Assembly: GCF_047663525.1 (NCBI RefSeq)
Contig: NC_092588.1
Span: 142,684,001-142,748,000, forward strand
DNA from: Anas platyrhynchos
Taxonomy: Eukaryota > Chordata > Aves > Anseriformes > Anatidae
Reading direction: 5' to 3'
Length of the DNA: 64,000 bases
In this document: in pieces, positions 39,301 to 51,600 of the stretch
How positions within the stretch are numbered: the first letter of the stretch is position 1
Layout of the letters: every line of letters starts with the position of its first letter
Notes under the pieces: model-generated
Told to the model about the DNA's origin: nothing
Seen by the model: only the letters and a program-made list of their open reading frames with translations
The model's database searches: none
Position numbers and translations under genes: made by a program

Positions 39301-42250
39301 GCTGGTTGGAGGTCTTTTCTAGCCCTTACTTGCCCACAGTGGCAGCCTAAGGGCCCCGTGCTATGCAACATGCTATGCATGGTCCCCTGAGGACACACAA
39401 AGTTCAGTGGCCCTTTCATTGTAGATCCCAGCCCTAGTGGAGGGACTGCAAGTGACTACTCATCTTTTGAGAGAGGCTATCACAGTTACCCACTCTCTTG
39501 GCCTCTTCTCATGGTCAAGGATATAGCTGAAAACAAAAGGCCTACAACCTTTCTCTTCCTTAAATTGAGAATTAATTAAGCGGAGACTGAGGTGCTTTGG
39601 CTTCTTTAGTGAGCTGCAGAATATACCAGCTGGACAGATAGAGTAGGATCTGGATGCTCCAAGACTACGGGAAGCATAATTATAACAAAGGTTGCCCCAA
39701 GTCCATAACACATTGGACAGGGAATTTTGATACTGAGAATATCATTACAAGAACTATCTTTGTTAGGGTGTTTCCCCTTCTTTCCCTTCACATCCCCAAA
39801 GTAATTAAAACTTCAGGAACAATGATCTCATATACTTGCTGTAGCTGAGATGGAGCTGACATTTTTCTACTTTTCTGAGTCCATGGGCAGGAACTAGGGA
39901 GTCTCCGTAAAAGACTGTAAAAGCATGAGGAAAAACTCTGAAGTGCAAATTTAATCTCACTATACAACTCCATATGCGGGAGGAGCTGACTTGGAACCAG
40001 TTTTGTTAGTTTTCTACCATCAGCCTGTTTCCCTTAGCAGTGTAAGAAGAATGAGGAAAGTTATGTATAATTATTTATAAATACTATATGCAGACAAGTT
40101 AATCTGCTTGGTGCTTTTCTGATAGAAATTCAAAGGGATCACTGGAAGAAATCAAGAGTAAGCAGAGTAAGAAATGAAAATGCAGTCAAAAGATCTCCAG
40201 TGTTCTAGGAAGAGTAATAATCAGGTAAGGCTAACGATGCTGTTACAGCTTGGCCCTCCCACATCTGAGGTCAGGATCAAAAAGGATAGTAAATGATAAA
40301 CAGAAGAAAACTTTCAGTGCTATTAAAGAAAAGGATTGGGTTAGTCGTCATAACTGAAGACTCCTAATGAGTCCTGAAAAGCATACAAGAAAACAAGCAG
40401 ACAAATTACAGCAAGCCACATGTCTCTCCCAAACCAGAAAGAGCTTCCATGAATAGATCCTACAAATGTTTGATGGGAAAGTGAATTAACATTTTGCCCT
40501 GATAGTTGTATGCTGTTCAGTGAATTATACTTCATTTTGAAGGAGCTATATCTGAAATGCATTAATCATCCAGTACTGTTGGCTCCTGGAATAGGGCTGG
40601 TACATGCACAACATGGCCTGGCTTTCCAGAGCTGAAATGAAACACAGACAGCAAAGAGAATCATATGCTGCAGACAGAGCTGATCTCAGAGTTGAAGGAC
40701 TACATGGCTTGGTCTGGAGGAGGACAACTCAAAAGGCATGTTTGGGAGGGTCTAAAAAGCACCACATCCATAAACATGAGCTATGGAACTGTTCATTTAG
40801 GGCAAGTTTGGCTGCTTTCCTTTGTCTGCTCATCTTTAAGGTCAAGGATCTGAATGCCATGGTTGCCAACCCTTCATTCAAAGTGAGATATTGAATTATA
40901 ATCTGATTCTATGGCTACGATGGAAAAAAAAATCCATCTAAGAAACAAATACTCTTTGACTTAAAAGATTCAATATCTTTACTAGAATACTTTGCTATTT
41001 CGGTCCACCTTTCAAATTCTATGCTCATCCTGCTAAGACCCCACAGCTCCATTACACTGCAATTACAGACTGCAGAGTACAGACACTCTCCTCTTGTGTC
41101 ACTCCAAAGCACAATCCACACCAAGAAAACTAAATCACACCCTCAACAAATCTCAGGTTATTGCTAATAAACTGGCACAGTTTACACACAGCCAGATATT
41201 TGCACATGCTTAATTATAGAATATGCCTCAATAATTTAATAGGATAATTATTGTTATTGTACTCGTCCCAGGAGTTTATTTTCTGAGACAAAAGAGGCAG
41301 GACAGCAGATCCTGAAGGCAGAAGGAGTAAGGCACCAGAACTGTTTACTTCACAGGAGCAAAAGCATTGTTACTGTCTGGACCCTGTAACTCGGTTAAAT
41401 ACAATTGCCCAGCAAAATCATTATTCTGCTAAAGAACTAGGCCCTCTGTAGCCAGCACGCTGACAAAACCAACCACAGTGTCTCACAAGCACACCTGCCT
41501 CGTGCAAAATGCTGACGTGGCTTGATGTCTGTCATTTGGGGTGACTGCAGAAGAGCCTCAGGCCTTTCACGTAGGCTGCAGAGTCAGTGTTTGGAGACGA
41601 GAAGAGGCTGCCTTGCTGGCCCAAGAGCAACAGCAAAGACCAAGGACAATTTCAGCCCCACATCAGACATGCATTGGATTAATATTAAAGGCAATTCACT
41701 TGCTTACACATGGTCAGAGGCAGGTTTTGAGCTGTAATAGCAGGGTAGCTAAATTAGGTATAAAGAGTTTTTCTCATTGCAATCAGGTTTAGAAGAACAT
41801 TTAGGTGTTTTTAATAGAGGACTCTGCTGGGTATGTTTTTTTCTGCGAATTATCTACAGTCTTTTTATCTTTCTCAAACCTCCCTCAGCAGCTGAGAGGC
41901 ACCACCCAGCTCTCATTCCCTAACAATTTAGAGAATCGCAAACATACACCGTGTGTTTGTCTGAGAAACTGCCTTTCAGGGACCACACCTTTCTACTCTC
42001 AACTTCATTATTTCCACAGTGAAGCGTGTCCAGCCAAAGGATTCACCTTTACCTGGAAACACAGCACCAATGAGCACACTGGATGCGGGCGGTGGGAAAT
42101 AAAAGGATAGGCAGAAATCAGTGGGCAGAGTGTTAGTGACATGCTTAGAGGTGGCACAAAGGATGCGGTGCCGTGCCACTTGGCTTGCACTGCTGGATAT
42201 AAGAGGCTGGTGACTGAGGATTCCCCTCTGGTGACTTCCTGGGGCTGCAG
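36400..42250. other. Intergenic upstream of RAB18, no gene recognised
   Basis: AT-rich. A-rich tract at 36857-36881. A possible ancient SINE lies at about 39119-39205. The 41150-41260 part is AT-rich with TAATTA-like sites and no repeat signature. Frames of 60-100 codons look like chance. Confidence 0.5.
39119..39205 (+). repeat. Possible ancient MIR-like SINE
   Basis: Order of short matches to the MIR core: TCAAGTGACCAAAGG, GGCACAGAATTCAGACGCAG, GAGCCCAAG, then ACTCC. Highly diverged; only an alignment could settle it. Confidence 0.3.
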
Positions 42251-42329
42251 GTGGGCGGCTGCCACCCCCTCAGCCCTGATCCCCCCTCAGCACCCCCTCA
42301 GCCCTGACCCTCCCCCCCACACACACACC

Positions 42330-42339
42330 GCGCATGCGC
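42330..42339. promoter_or_regulatory. NRF1-type site 1 (GCGCATGCGC)
   Basis: A perfect 10-bp palindrome matching the NRF1 consensus core. It contains an ATG at 42334 on the + strand. Confidence 0.7.
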
Positions 42340-42402
42340 GCCCCGCTCCCGCCCCCTCGCCCCGCCCGCTGTAAACAAGCGGCTGCCCCCTCCCTCCCCT
42401 CT

Positions 42403-42412
42403 GCGCATGCGC
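42403..42412. promoter_or_regulatory. NRF1-type site 2 (GCGCATGCGC)
   Basis: The same perfect palindrome, starting 73 bp after site 1. It contains an ATG at 42407. Confidence 0.7.
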
Positions 42413-42476
42413 CACACGCGGGGCGGGGGAACCATCCCCCCTCCTCCCCCGCCTTCACCGCCCCGCCGCTCCCGGT

Positions 42477-42486
42477 GCGCATGCGC
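42477..42486. promoter_or_regulatory. NRF1-type site 3 (GCGCATGCGC)
   Basis: The same palindrome, starting 74 bp after site 2. Its ATG at 42481 opens a 50-codon reading frame that ends at 42633, overlapping the RAB18 start out of frame. Confidence 0.72.
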
Positions 42487-42528
42487 GGTGCTGTGGCGGC
42501 GGCGGTGTGTGTGTGGGGAGGGGGGGCC

Positions 42529-42538
42529 GCGCATGCGC
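42529..42538. promoter_or_regulatory. NRF1-type site 4 (GCGCATGCGC)
   Basis: The same palindrome, 52 bp after site 3 and 77 bp before the RAB18 ATG. Its ATG at 42533 opens a frame that crosses the exon 1-2 junction and stops at 44687-44689 in exon 2. Confidence 0.72.
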
Positions 42539-42614
42539 AGGCGGTGCCGCCGCGGCCTGGTCAGGGAGCGGCGGGCGGGCGGCGGAGGGGCCGGGCAGGG
42601 CCGCGCCGTGCGGG

Positions 42615-42682
42615 ATGGACGAGGACGTGCTGACCACGCTGAAGATCCTCATCATCGGCGAGAGCGGCGTCGGCAAGTCCAG
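42615..42682 (+). CDS. RAB18: RAB18 coding exon 1
   Basis: Starts at the ATG in a good Kozak context (GCGGGATGG). Encodes residues 1-22, including the whole P-loop, and ends with the first two bases of the Ser23 codon. The donor reads AG|GTGAGG. It lies at the 3' side of the CpG island. The 5' UTR start cannot be read from sequence. Confidence 0.96.
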
Positions 42683-45600
42683 GTGAGGGGCTGCCAGCGT
42701 TTCCCGGCCGGGCACAAAGCCCGGGGGCGCCGCGCTGGACGCCCGGCCTCTGGGCGCGGCCTGCCCTCAGCACGGCCCGGCCCGGCCTCCTTCAGGCCGG
42801 GCCCAGCCGGGGGGGGCCTGAGGCGCTGGGAGCCCTGGCAGGGGGATCCCGGCCTCCCTCACGGCCTTGGGTGTGGAATGGGCGTGTTTCAGAGGCTGGG
42901 GGTCGTGTGTGGTACCCTTTTGGTGGCTGTTGTCCAAGCTGGCCTTTTTTTGTCTTAATGCGTTCTCCTTATTCTTCGACATTTCTGTATTTTTAGTAAA
43001 GGAAACGAGACAAAAACGCAGGCGCAGTCTGGGAATGTCCCGCACTACTCATGCTTGATGTCTTGTTTTTATGGCAGCAATCTCAGTCTCCTTTCATGGC
43101 CCTAAATAACACATAAATCATTAATTAGAAGAAAAACAAGCCCCACTAATTAAAAACCTGTCAGTCACTGCTTTGAGTTAGCTACTGAATCAATAATCTG
43201 GTGACAGGCATAATTTGTTTTAATTGACGTGATTCTTTTATGTGTGGGCATGTGATGTAGCATGCCCAAATTTTTATACGCCTGTTTATATGCTTATTTC
43301 TGCAAAACAGAAATGTCATTATGAGAGGCTTATAGGTAAAGAGAATAAAACTGCTATAATATATAATAATATAATAATAACACCACAGTCATCCAGGTAC
43401 AGGGAGTTAATACTGGGCTGTTCTTGGGTTGGCATTGCTTAGTAGGAAGCAATGAGTCTCCTCCTTGAGTAGGAAGTGTCAGCTGCTGAACTCGTTAGCC
43501 TGACATGGGATGTGGTTGGAGTCCTGGCTTCTGGAGTCCTGACATCCCGTCCAAATGCTGCATCTGACACCTGGTCCCTAGGAGCGTGCTGTATTTGTGG
43601 GAGATACCTGCATGTGAAATAATGGCAGGGAAAGGAGAGGTCGGCTGAGTTTAGATCTTAGGACTTGTAAACTGATGTTTTTATTCTAGTGGCAGTATGA
43701 AGGTTCTCCGTTTTGCTTGAGTATGGCAAAATTAGTTCTGGTTGTGCTAAAAATAGCCGCTCTCAAATAGCATCTAGCAAAAAGTAAACAGGGCCTTGCT
43801 TTGTTTCTCTGGCCTGGAAATGGACAGAAGCTGTCAGTCACAGCCAACAGCTGTCTGCCACATGGCAATATGCACTTGCCACAGATGAATAAGGTTACTA
43901 ATTTAAACAAATAAAACCAAACCAACAGTATGCTAAGAAGCTCTGTCTCTTGCTGGAGTATTTACATTTGGTATAAGCACTGTGGCTTTATGGGTACTTC
44001 TAGGAAGGACCCTCCTACTGTAACGTGATGTGCTGGTAAATCCTGGTTGTGGCTCTTTTGTTGGTAGCAAACGTCCGTGGATGGGGGGTAATGCTGTGTG
44101 TGAAAGCCATTAGATATGCAGAAAGGATACAAAACTGTAAAATGGTGTGGAGCTCTTTCCATTGTTACACTTCTGTGCCTTTATTTGTGATGGGTGTAGT
44201 CCTTATTGTTCTGCTGCCTGCCCAGTACAAGGAGTTATTTCTGGGATAAAAAGCTGGCTTGGGATTTTCTTCTCAAGCTTACAGAAGTACTGTGTGAGGC
44301 AATACGAAACCAAAACAATCTTACATTTGTACTGAATTCTGGGAGAATAAAAATAGAACAAGAAAGAAGCAAAACACTTTGAGAAGCAGGCCATGGCTCT
44401 GTACAGGCAACTGCCCTGACAACTAGAAGGGTAATTTTTTCAGAGAGGCACATTCTGTAATGGGCTCTCCTTTCAGAGTATGGCTACTAGATTTTCTTCC
44501 CTTCTTTGTTTTGTATAGGATGGAAGGGATGGAAAATGGGGCGTATTTTTATTTAGCTCTGTGGTCTCGCTGATACTTTCAGACTTATAATTTACAGGCT
44601 CCTGGTTCCTGTGGCTGTCCTGCAGTAACCAATGCTAACTCTTCTTTTTCCTTCATCCCTATCAGCCTTCTGCTGCGATTCACAGATGATACATTTGACC
44701 CGGAACTTGCAGCAACAATTGGTAAGTATGTGCTGATGCTACCTGAAAAAAATGTGTACCAGCTGCAGTACAAAACAGTAGTTAGTTCAGACTTGCCAAA
44801 CCGGTAACAAAATTCAGTCATCTTGGTTCTGTGAGGAAAGAGTGATGTGGACGCAGTTTTAACGTGTAGCACTAATTGGTGCAGAGTATTGTCTGTGCTG
44901 GGCTGCAGTTGTCCCCTTTGTGGTGAAATATTGCCTTGGCTAAGGAAACAGATGTAAATGTTATTGCTCATGAAGGTGGAAGCTGTAAGTATGGGTAGAG
45001 GAAAGGTCTAGTACAGCAATCTGCAGTTCAGTGTTTGCCAGCAATTCATGCTAAAATGGAAATATAGCAGCAACTGTTATGTCTCCTACTGATTTATCAC
45101 TTCTGTTTGTGTTTGAGTAGTAACATTGCTGTCCAGAACTTGTTCTATGTAACAAGATACTCGGGGAGCTTAAGTGCTAAGAGTACTTAGGACTCTATTA
45201 GAGGATGTCAGTTTTTGCAACTTCCAACAATACTAGAGTGCACTACACAACGTGTGGCTTCTGCTTTTCTTCTAGAGGGAAGAAATTACAATGATTTTTT
45301 TTTTCTCTCCTAGTTAGTAAGCAGTTCCTTGGCAGCTAATACTCTTGAAAATGAAAAAAATAATACAGAAAGAGCCAAGAATCTAGAGCTGCTGGGGAAA
45401 AAAGGAGTGACGTGTCATGCTGTGTTAATGTGATGCCTTCCAGCAGTGAAATCAATTGTGCTAGAGGAGAGTAACGCAGAGTGTGGGATACGCTGTGAGA
45501 TGGCTGCATCATGTTCTTAGAAGTTACATTTTGCATCCTTTGTCAGTCTGTCCCAAATGAGTAACTGCTGTATTGGAAAATAAAGGTGACTTTTCCATAT

Positions 45601-48600
45601 AATGTATTGCAGCAAAAAAAAAACAAAACACAACCAAACAAAACACAGACTTTCCTACTTCCTTTGTAGGAAGAGTTCTGGCTGAGGACTTGGATTAAAA
45701 AATTCCCTAAGTTCAGCTGCTGATACTCAGTCAGCTCTGCCTAATTGGTTCAGAAGTAAATAAATTGATCTGTTTTTCACTGATGTGGATAAGGTACAGG
45801 AGTGCTGTTTCACGTGGGGCATTGAGAAACACTGTGATAAGGAATTGACAGGATGTGTATCGATGCTGTTTACTCAACCTTTTCTTGCTTTGCTTCTCCT
45901 TTCCACCTGGGAATCCCCGCTATAAGCATGTTAAGGTTGGAGAATGATTGTATGCAAAGGCAGTAAACAGGCATATGCTATGAAGCACTGCTAAGGCTTT
46001 CCTGGTAAGGTTGTATAGTTTCCTGAGCAGACATCAAAGCTGTGTTTTTCCAACTGATGTTACTGATGCAGTACTGCCTGCTGGCCCACTTAAAATCAGA
46101 GTGACATCGTACACTGCTGACCTCTCCAGAAACCAAACGATCGTGGCTTTTTGAAGGCTTTTTAACTTCAGGAAATACTGAAATCCACTCACAGATCGAG
46201 ATATTTTTATACCACCTATAATCTAACTTTATATATCTCTCTAACAAGGCAATGGCAAAATTTCAGAGCTGGCATTGGACTTGTAAATGCTAGTTTTCCT
46301 GTGCCATCAAGCCTGAATACAGTGCTTCATCAGCAAAAGAACTATTTTAATTTGTTCCAGAAAGGACAAAACACTCATTTAAGCGGCTGCTGTTTCCCTT
46401 TGACCAGTGTAGGCCATGAAGAAATAATTGCTGGTTTGTGCATTGAAGATGCAAATTAATTTGGTTGTTCTAAAAAATAAAATAGTCTTCAGGTAGTCCA
46501 GTGTCACTGTGCTCATCTTCAATTGGATGATGTACAGGACCGGTATTCTGTTTACTCAGTATTGACCTAAATCTACTGAAGTTAGGCTTTGTGGTTTGTG
46601 ACAGGTAATAGCAGTTTTAATAGCAATTTTGCTAGGAAGTATGATAAAGTTCCATGAGCAAGTTAAATGATGTTAAAAGGAAAATGTTGGTCATGATGCA
46701 ACTTTGAGCTGAAAGGAAAAAATGGAGGAATGCATGGAGTGTTTCAGTGGTCTTAACATCTGCTGTTTGTACATGAGACTTTTTACCAGTGTCAAAACTT
46801 GACGTCAGTGAACTTATTTAAGAAACTAAGTACATATTTCCTGAAGTAATTCCTTTTCTTTGGGATTTATCTTGCTGCACAGCAGCATGCGTGGTAGCTA
46901 ACTGTTGGCTGTTCAGTAGCTGTAACTCATGGTTACGTTACATCCTCAGGGTAGGGTGCTGCTTCTGACGTAGGAAAGTCGAATGAACTCATGCTCGTAT
47001 AAAACTTACACACTACAGAGTACTCAAACGAATATACTAACCTGGAATGAATGTGATCATTTTCTTTTTAAAAAAGAAAAGGTGATGAAGGCAATCCTTT
47101 TAGTCTCTACAAACTGCCCCAGCTGGTCCCCTCCAGCTGGTGTTGGTAAAGTGTTGTGGAGTAGAGCTTTTGCAGCCCCAACTGTGAAAGGTATGTAGCA
47201 TGGTGTGTAGAGCACTTGAGGAATAGCAGTTTCCTTTTGTCCTAGCGCTAGGCTGTGGCATTTCCATTTTTCTGGTGATTGTATTACTGAGAGGCAACGT
47301 CTCAGCTCTTGATTCAGGACAGGATTTGTTGTTCATATAGATAAAGTATTTGTGAGTGAGTTCTTATTGCTACATAAGGACAGATCGCAGCTGCAAAACT
47401 TTGGGATTTGCAAGATGGTGAGATGCCAAAATGTTTTGTGAATCTGGGCTTGGATCTCTTTTTGTGCTGATTAAACACTATTTCACTTTGAGTTTGGGGA
47501 CAGAAGGGTTTTTAATGTTAAGGTCTGTATGTTGAGACTGCAGAGTACTGTGCTTTTCCAAAATGTGTGTACTGACTACAAATAATGTCATCTCTACTCA
47601 CTGCTGAACTATAGTTCTTGCTTGGAGAAAAAAGTGAGAAGAAGGTGTTATGTCTGTCTTTTTTTAGAAAATAAATATGAAAACATGAGCCTGGGTTAAG
47701 GCTTGACTGCAGCATGACTGTTCCCTTGCCTGCTGAGATGTAAGGACACATTATTTTTGTGTCTTGCACAAACCTACACCTACTGGGTGCAATTTAAATT
47801 AAACCCTATACTGATGATTTGTATAGTGTTTTGTTTTTTTTTTTATTCCAGATTTTCTAAAAATCCCGTGTTTCCCTCAGGAGTATGAGGTGACTTCGAC
47901 AAATATTTTGATTTCAATAGCTTCTGCTGGATTAACCATGTCTTACTCAGCCTACCAGATCGCTGTCATCCTTGCATCCTTCTGAGGCAAACTTGTTCAC
48001 AGGGCTTCATCTAATGGGTCATTATACCCTGATATTTTCTATTGTCCTCACTGCTCATACTTGTCTTTACTTGTTCCTCATGTGAACGATTCTAGATAAA
48101 ATGCTAAATGGAAGCCTTGTTTCATAAGCGAAGCAATGTATTGCATACAAGCCTCTCATAACTTTTTGGCCTTCCTTGCACTTGGAGTCCTGCAACTCCC
48201 AGATGTCCAAGTTGTCAGCTACCCTTAACACCAATAAGCTCCGGCTGATTTTGCCCTTGGTGTAAATACAGCTCTCCTAAAAGGGAGGGCAGTGTGAAAG
48301 TGACAGCTACTTGCAGACCTTGAGTCCGTAGCGTGCTGGCGTGTAGTGCTGAGTCCATTTGGGAGGGCAGTAGGTGCCAGCACGCAGGAGCACGGTGTCT
48401 CCTTTCTGGCTGCCTTCCAGGGCATGGTGGAAAGCACCGCCAGCCTTCTGTTGTCGGGGCTAGAAATGTCCCTCGTCTTGCAAGCTTAGAGCTGACTCTT
48501 GTCACACAAACATGTCTGCGTTTCACTGAAGCCTTAGAGAACACGCATACCCAGCTCGTTCAGTTTAACCTGATTTTGTTGGGCACTGCAGTTTTCTGTC

Positions 48601-51600
48601 TCCTCCTATAGACAATCGATTATCAAAAACCCAGCTAGTTAAAAGATTTATTTTCCTTAAGTGGCTTTTGTATGTGTTGTATTCCTCTGTTTGCTAGAAT
48701 TTTTGCCATGTCTTTATCATCTGAAAGGATATATTTTACTGTGCTCTTTGTTAATTTTCATACTTCTTTCAGGAGTCTGTAATACGTGGGATTTATTTGC
48801 TAAGTTTCTTAATTTACTCATATTGCTCATGCAAAATTTATAGCATTATCTCTTAAGCTTGCTGCCAGCTTAAAATTAACTTCAAGGTGCACAGGCATTA
48901 AATGAAAATTGCGGAACTGCACAGGCACGAGATGCTGGGGCTATTTGCCTAGTGGGAGCAGGGTACCCTGGCTTCAAAAGGCAGTTAATGTTTGCTCTAA
49001 GGAAGAGAAAATTCCTTCTGAAAGCTACTGTGACATGCTTTTGATTTATGGTATGGATCTGATAGACTTGTAATACCTACAGTTACAGATTTTGATGTCA
49101 GGTTAATGGGTAAATGAATGCACTGCGGGCAGTTGGATATCCTAGCTGAGCTATGGTGGTATTTATAGTTCAGGGAAAGAAATATGCCATTGCTGTGGAA
49201 GAAGAGATGGTGTTAGTCTGGAAGTTACTGCTAAATGCCACAAAATTGGCATGACAGGATGTTCTTTAGGATCATGTTGAGGAAACTTGCTAGCATAGCA
49301 ATGTTCTGAGAATTAGGTAAAGTTCTAAGAACTGGTGTTTAAAAGAAGAAAGTTAATAGTGGCAGGTTTTTTGAACATAACTAAAATAAAGCGCCATCTA
49401 TGTGCATGGAGTAATGCGTTATTTTACTGCTTAGTTGGAGATTAAGAGTCTTAGCCTCTGAAAAACTGAGAGCTCTGTGCAGTTACTGCAAATGTTAAAG
49501 TACGTTGCCAAAATTTTACTTAAAGTAAGAGTAGGGGCTCTTTCCAGTGCAGAATGCAGTCACAGTTGACTAGCTTTTATCTGTTCTTAGATAAAGATAT
49601 CTGTTCAAGGAAAACTAGTAAGCTCAAGCTATGAAATAGTGTAATATAAATTCATTATTTTTTAATGAAGCTCTTTTAAACGTCAGCTGTAGTGACTTTG
49701 TAAATCTGCTTGCAATGTACTGTTTTTTAGGCATCCCATGTCCTCTCTGTGGTTTTATAAATTGAGTGCTTTTGGCAGCCACTTAGACTTGTTTGTAATC
49801 TGCATGGCCTTGGGAATGTAAGTGCAGCACACTTATCTTGAAGCCCTACTTAATGTTCTGTTAGAATAACTAAAACAGAATTTCTTATAGCAAATACAGT
49901 GCTACCTTAACTCAAAATGCAAAAAACTTTTCTGTTAAACTGGAAAGTCTTTTCCACATAAAGCTGTTAAATTTCCACAAAACTACTCTACCTAATTTCA
50001 GGGCTACAGTCTGGTGGAGAGTAAAATGGAACGTGACCGTACCTGGCCTCTTGAACTTGCTTGTATTACCTGTCTTTTAGCTTTGTGCAGTCATTATTTT
50101 GTCCTCCATGGCTTGAGTTTTGTACTCTCTGTCCTCGGGTAAGTGATAGGCTGTTAGCTCCCACACATTTAAAAATAAATTAAAAATATCCTCAGATGTT
50201 GAGGTATGTTATCAACAGAAGAACTGTTGTTGTCTGTTCATTTCTTGGTCGCTGTGTGTGATACCAGAGAGTCCCTGATGTTGCTGGAATCCTGATAAGA
50301 GGCATACTGCATGTTCAAGTCATCTGGGGCTTATTTGGTGTGCCTGTTAGAGGAATTGCTGTCATCAAACGTTATTTCTCACAGGACAGTGGTCATAGAT
50401 CAGATGGATTTCTAATTCTCTGCCTGTGCCAGTTTACCTCTCGCTGACCACCTTGATGGGACTTGATTAGATAGTTTGAGATGATGAGAGATTTGCTCTG
50501 TTTCCTGCCTGAATACAGTTTGCTCCTTTATTTTGGAAGTATTTTGTTCGAGACCAGTGACATGCTCAAGGAGAATACATATATGAATAATGAATAATGA
50601 ATAGAAAGTTAACCCATTTGATTAAAGACTCGAACACTTGCTCTGAAATATGTATTTTAATATTGGAAAGGATTTTTTTGCCTCACTTCCATATAATATT
50701 TGAGTTAATGGCCTAAACTTGGGCTTTTACAAAATCTGTACAACCTTATGAGCTTTAAGTTTCACTGGTTACTTCAATACCTTGCTCTCTTATTACTCCT
50801 GTCAGACCACAGCTTTTTTTCTGAGCTTTTTTTTTTCCTCTTCCAAAAATATGGAGTATATTTGAAGAACTCAAAGACTTTTTTTTTTTTCTTCCCTAGG
50901 TGTGGACTTCAAGGTGAAAACTATCTCAGTTGATGGAAACAAAGCTAAACTAGCGATATGGGTAAGTGTTGCCTGTGTTACTAACATATTGCTTTGTTTC
51001 AGGAATAATGGTGGCTTGTATGATGTCTAAGTTGTATAGAATCTTTTTTAATATGAAGGCAACTTGGAGGAGTGGGAGGTTAATCCTGGACCATTCAGAA
51101 AGTGGAATGACCTGTGGACAGTTGACTAATGGGGCAGTTCTGTTGCCTGTCCCCTTCTTGTGCAGTACTGATTCCGGGTGGTCTTCTCCTGAGAGGAGAA
51201 GGAGTAGGATGGTACTGAACCACTCAGACTTTGAAAGTATGAATATGGCTATTCCTAGATTATTTTTTTAAGTGTGTGAAACATCGTTTAACTTCTAAAG
51301 AGTATGCTTACCTGCCTGATGTTATGTCTTTATAGAACATTTGAAAATGCAGCTATTGTCCTTACTGATCAGAGACTTACCTGCATGCATGGTTCTTCTC
51401 TGTGCTTGACAGCTTTTAAAAGGATATGGTTCTTAACCTAAATGGTTTAGGTGAAATTTAGTAGTATACTAATTGAGAACTACTGTGTTGTATGCTCAAA
51501 TTATGCTCAGAAATGTTACCTCTTAAAGTAATGTAGCCTAAAAATGTTATTTTCACACAGACTTACAGGCTTGAGTCATTGTTATTTGTAGCAGATGCAG

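Larger units (their letters stand above)
42255..42870 (+). promoter_or_regulatory. RAB18: RAB18 CpG-island promoter
   Basis: An abrupt rise in G+C and CpG around the first coding exon, with flanking DNA AT-rich on both sides. It holds four GCGCATGCGC palindromes, a GC-box-like GGGGCGGGG near 42420, and G-runs such as the one at 42512-42526. There is no clear TATA box, as expected for a housekeeping CpG promoter. The transcription start cannot be fixed from sequence. Confidence 0.85.

Noticed and set aside
42407..42958. 183-codon frame across the RAB18 promoter, exon 1 and intron 1
   Set aside because: It reads through the exon 1 donor and is out of frame with RAB18. It is open because of high G+C. 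Only its 5' part matters, as a possible uORF.
44585..44971. 128-codon - strand frame over RAB18 exon 2
   Set aside because: Antisense shadow of a real exon plus intron.
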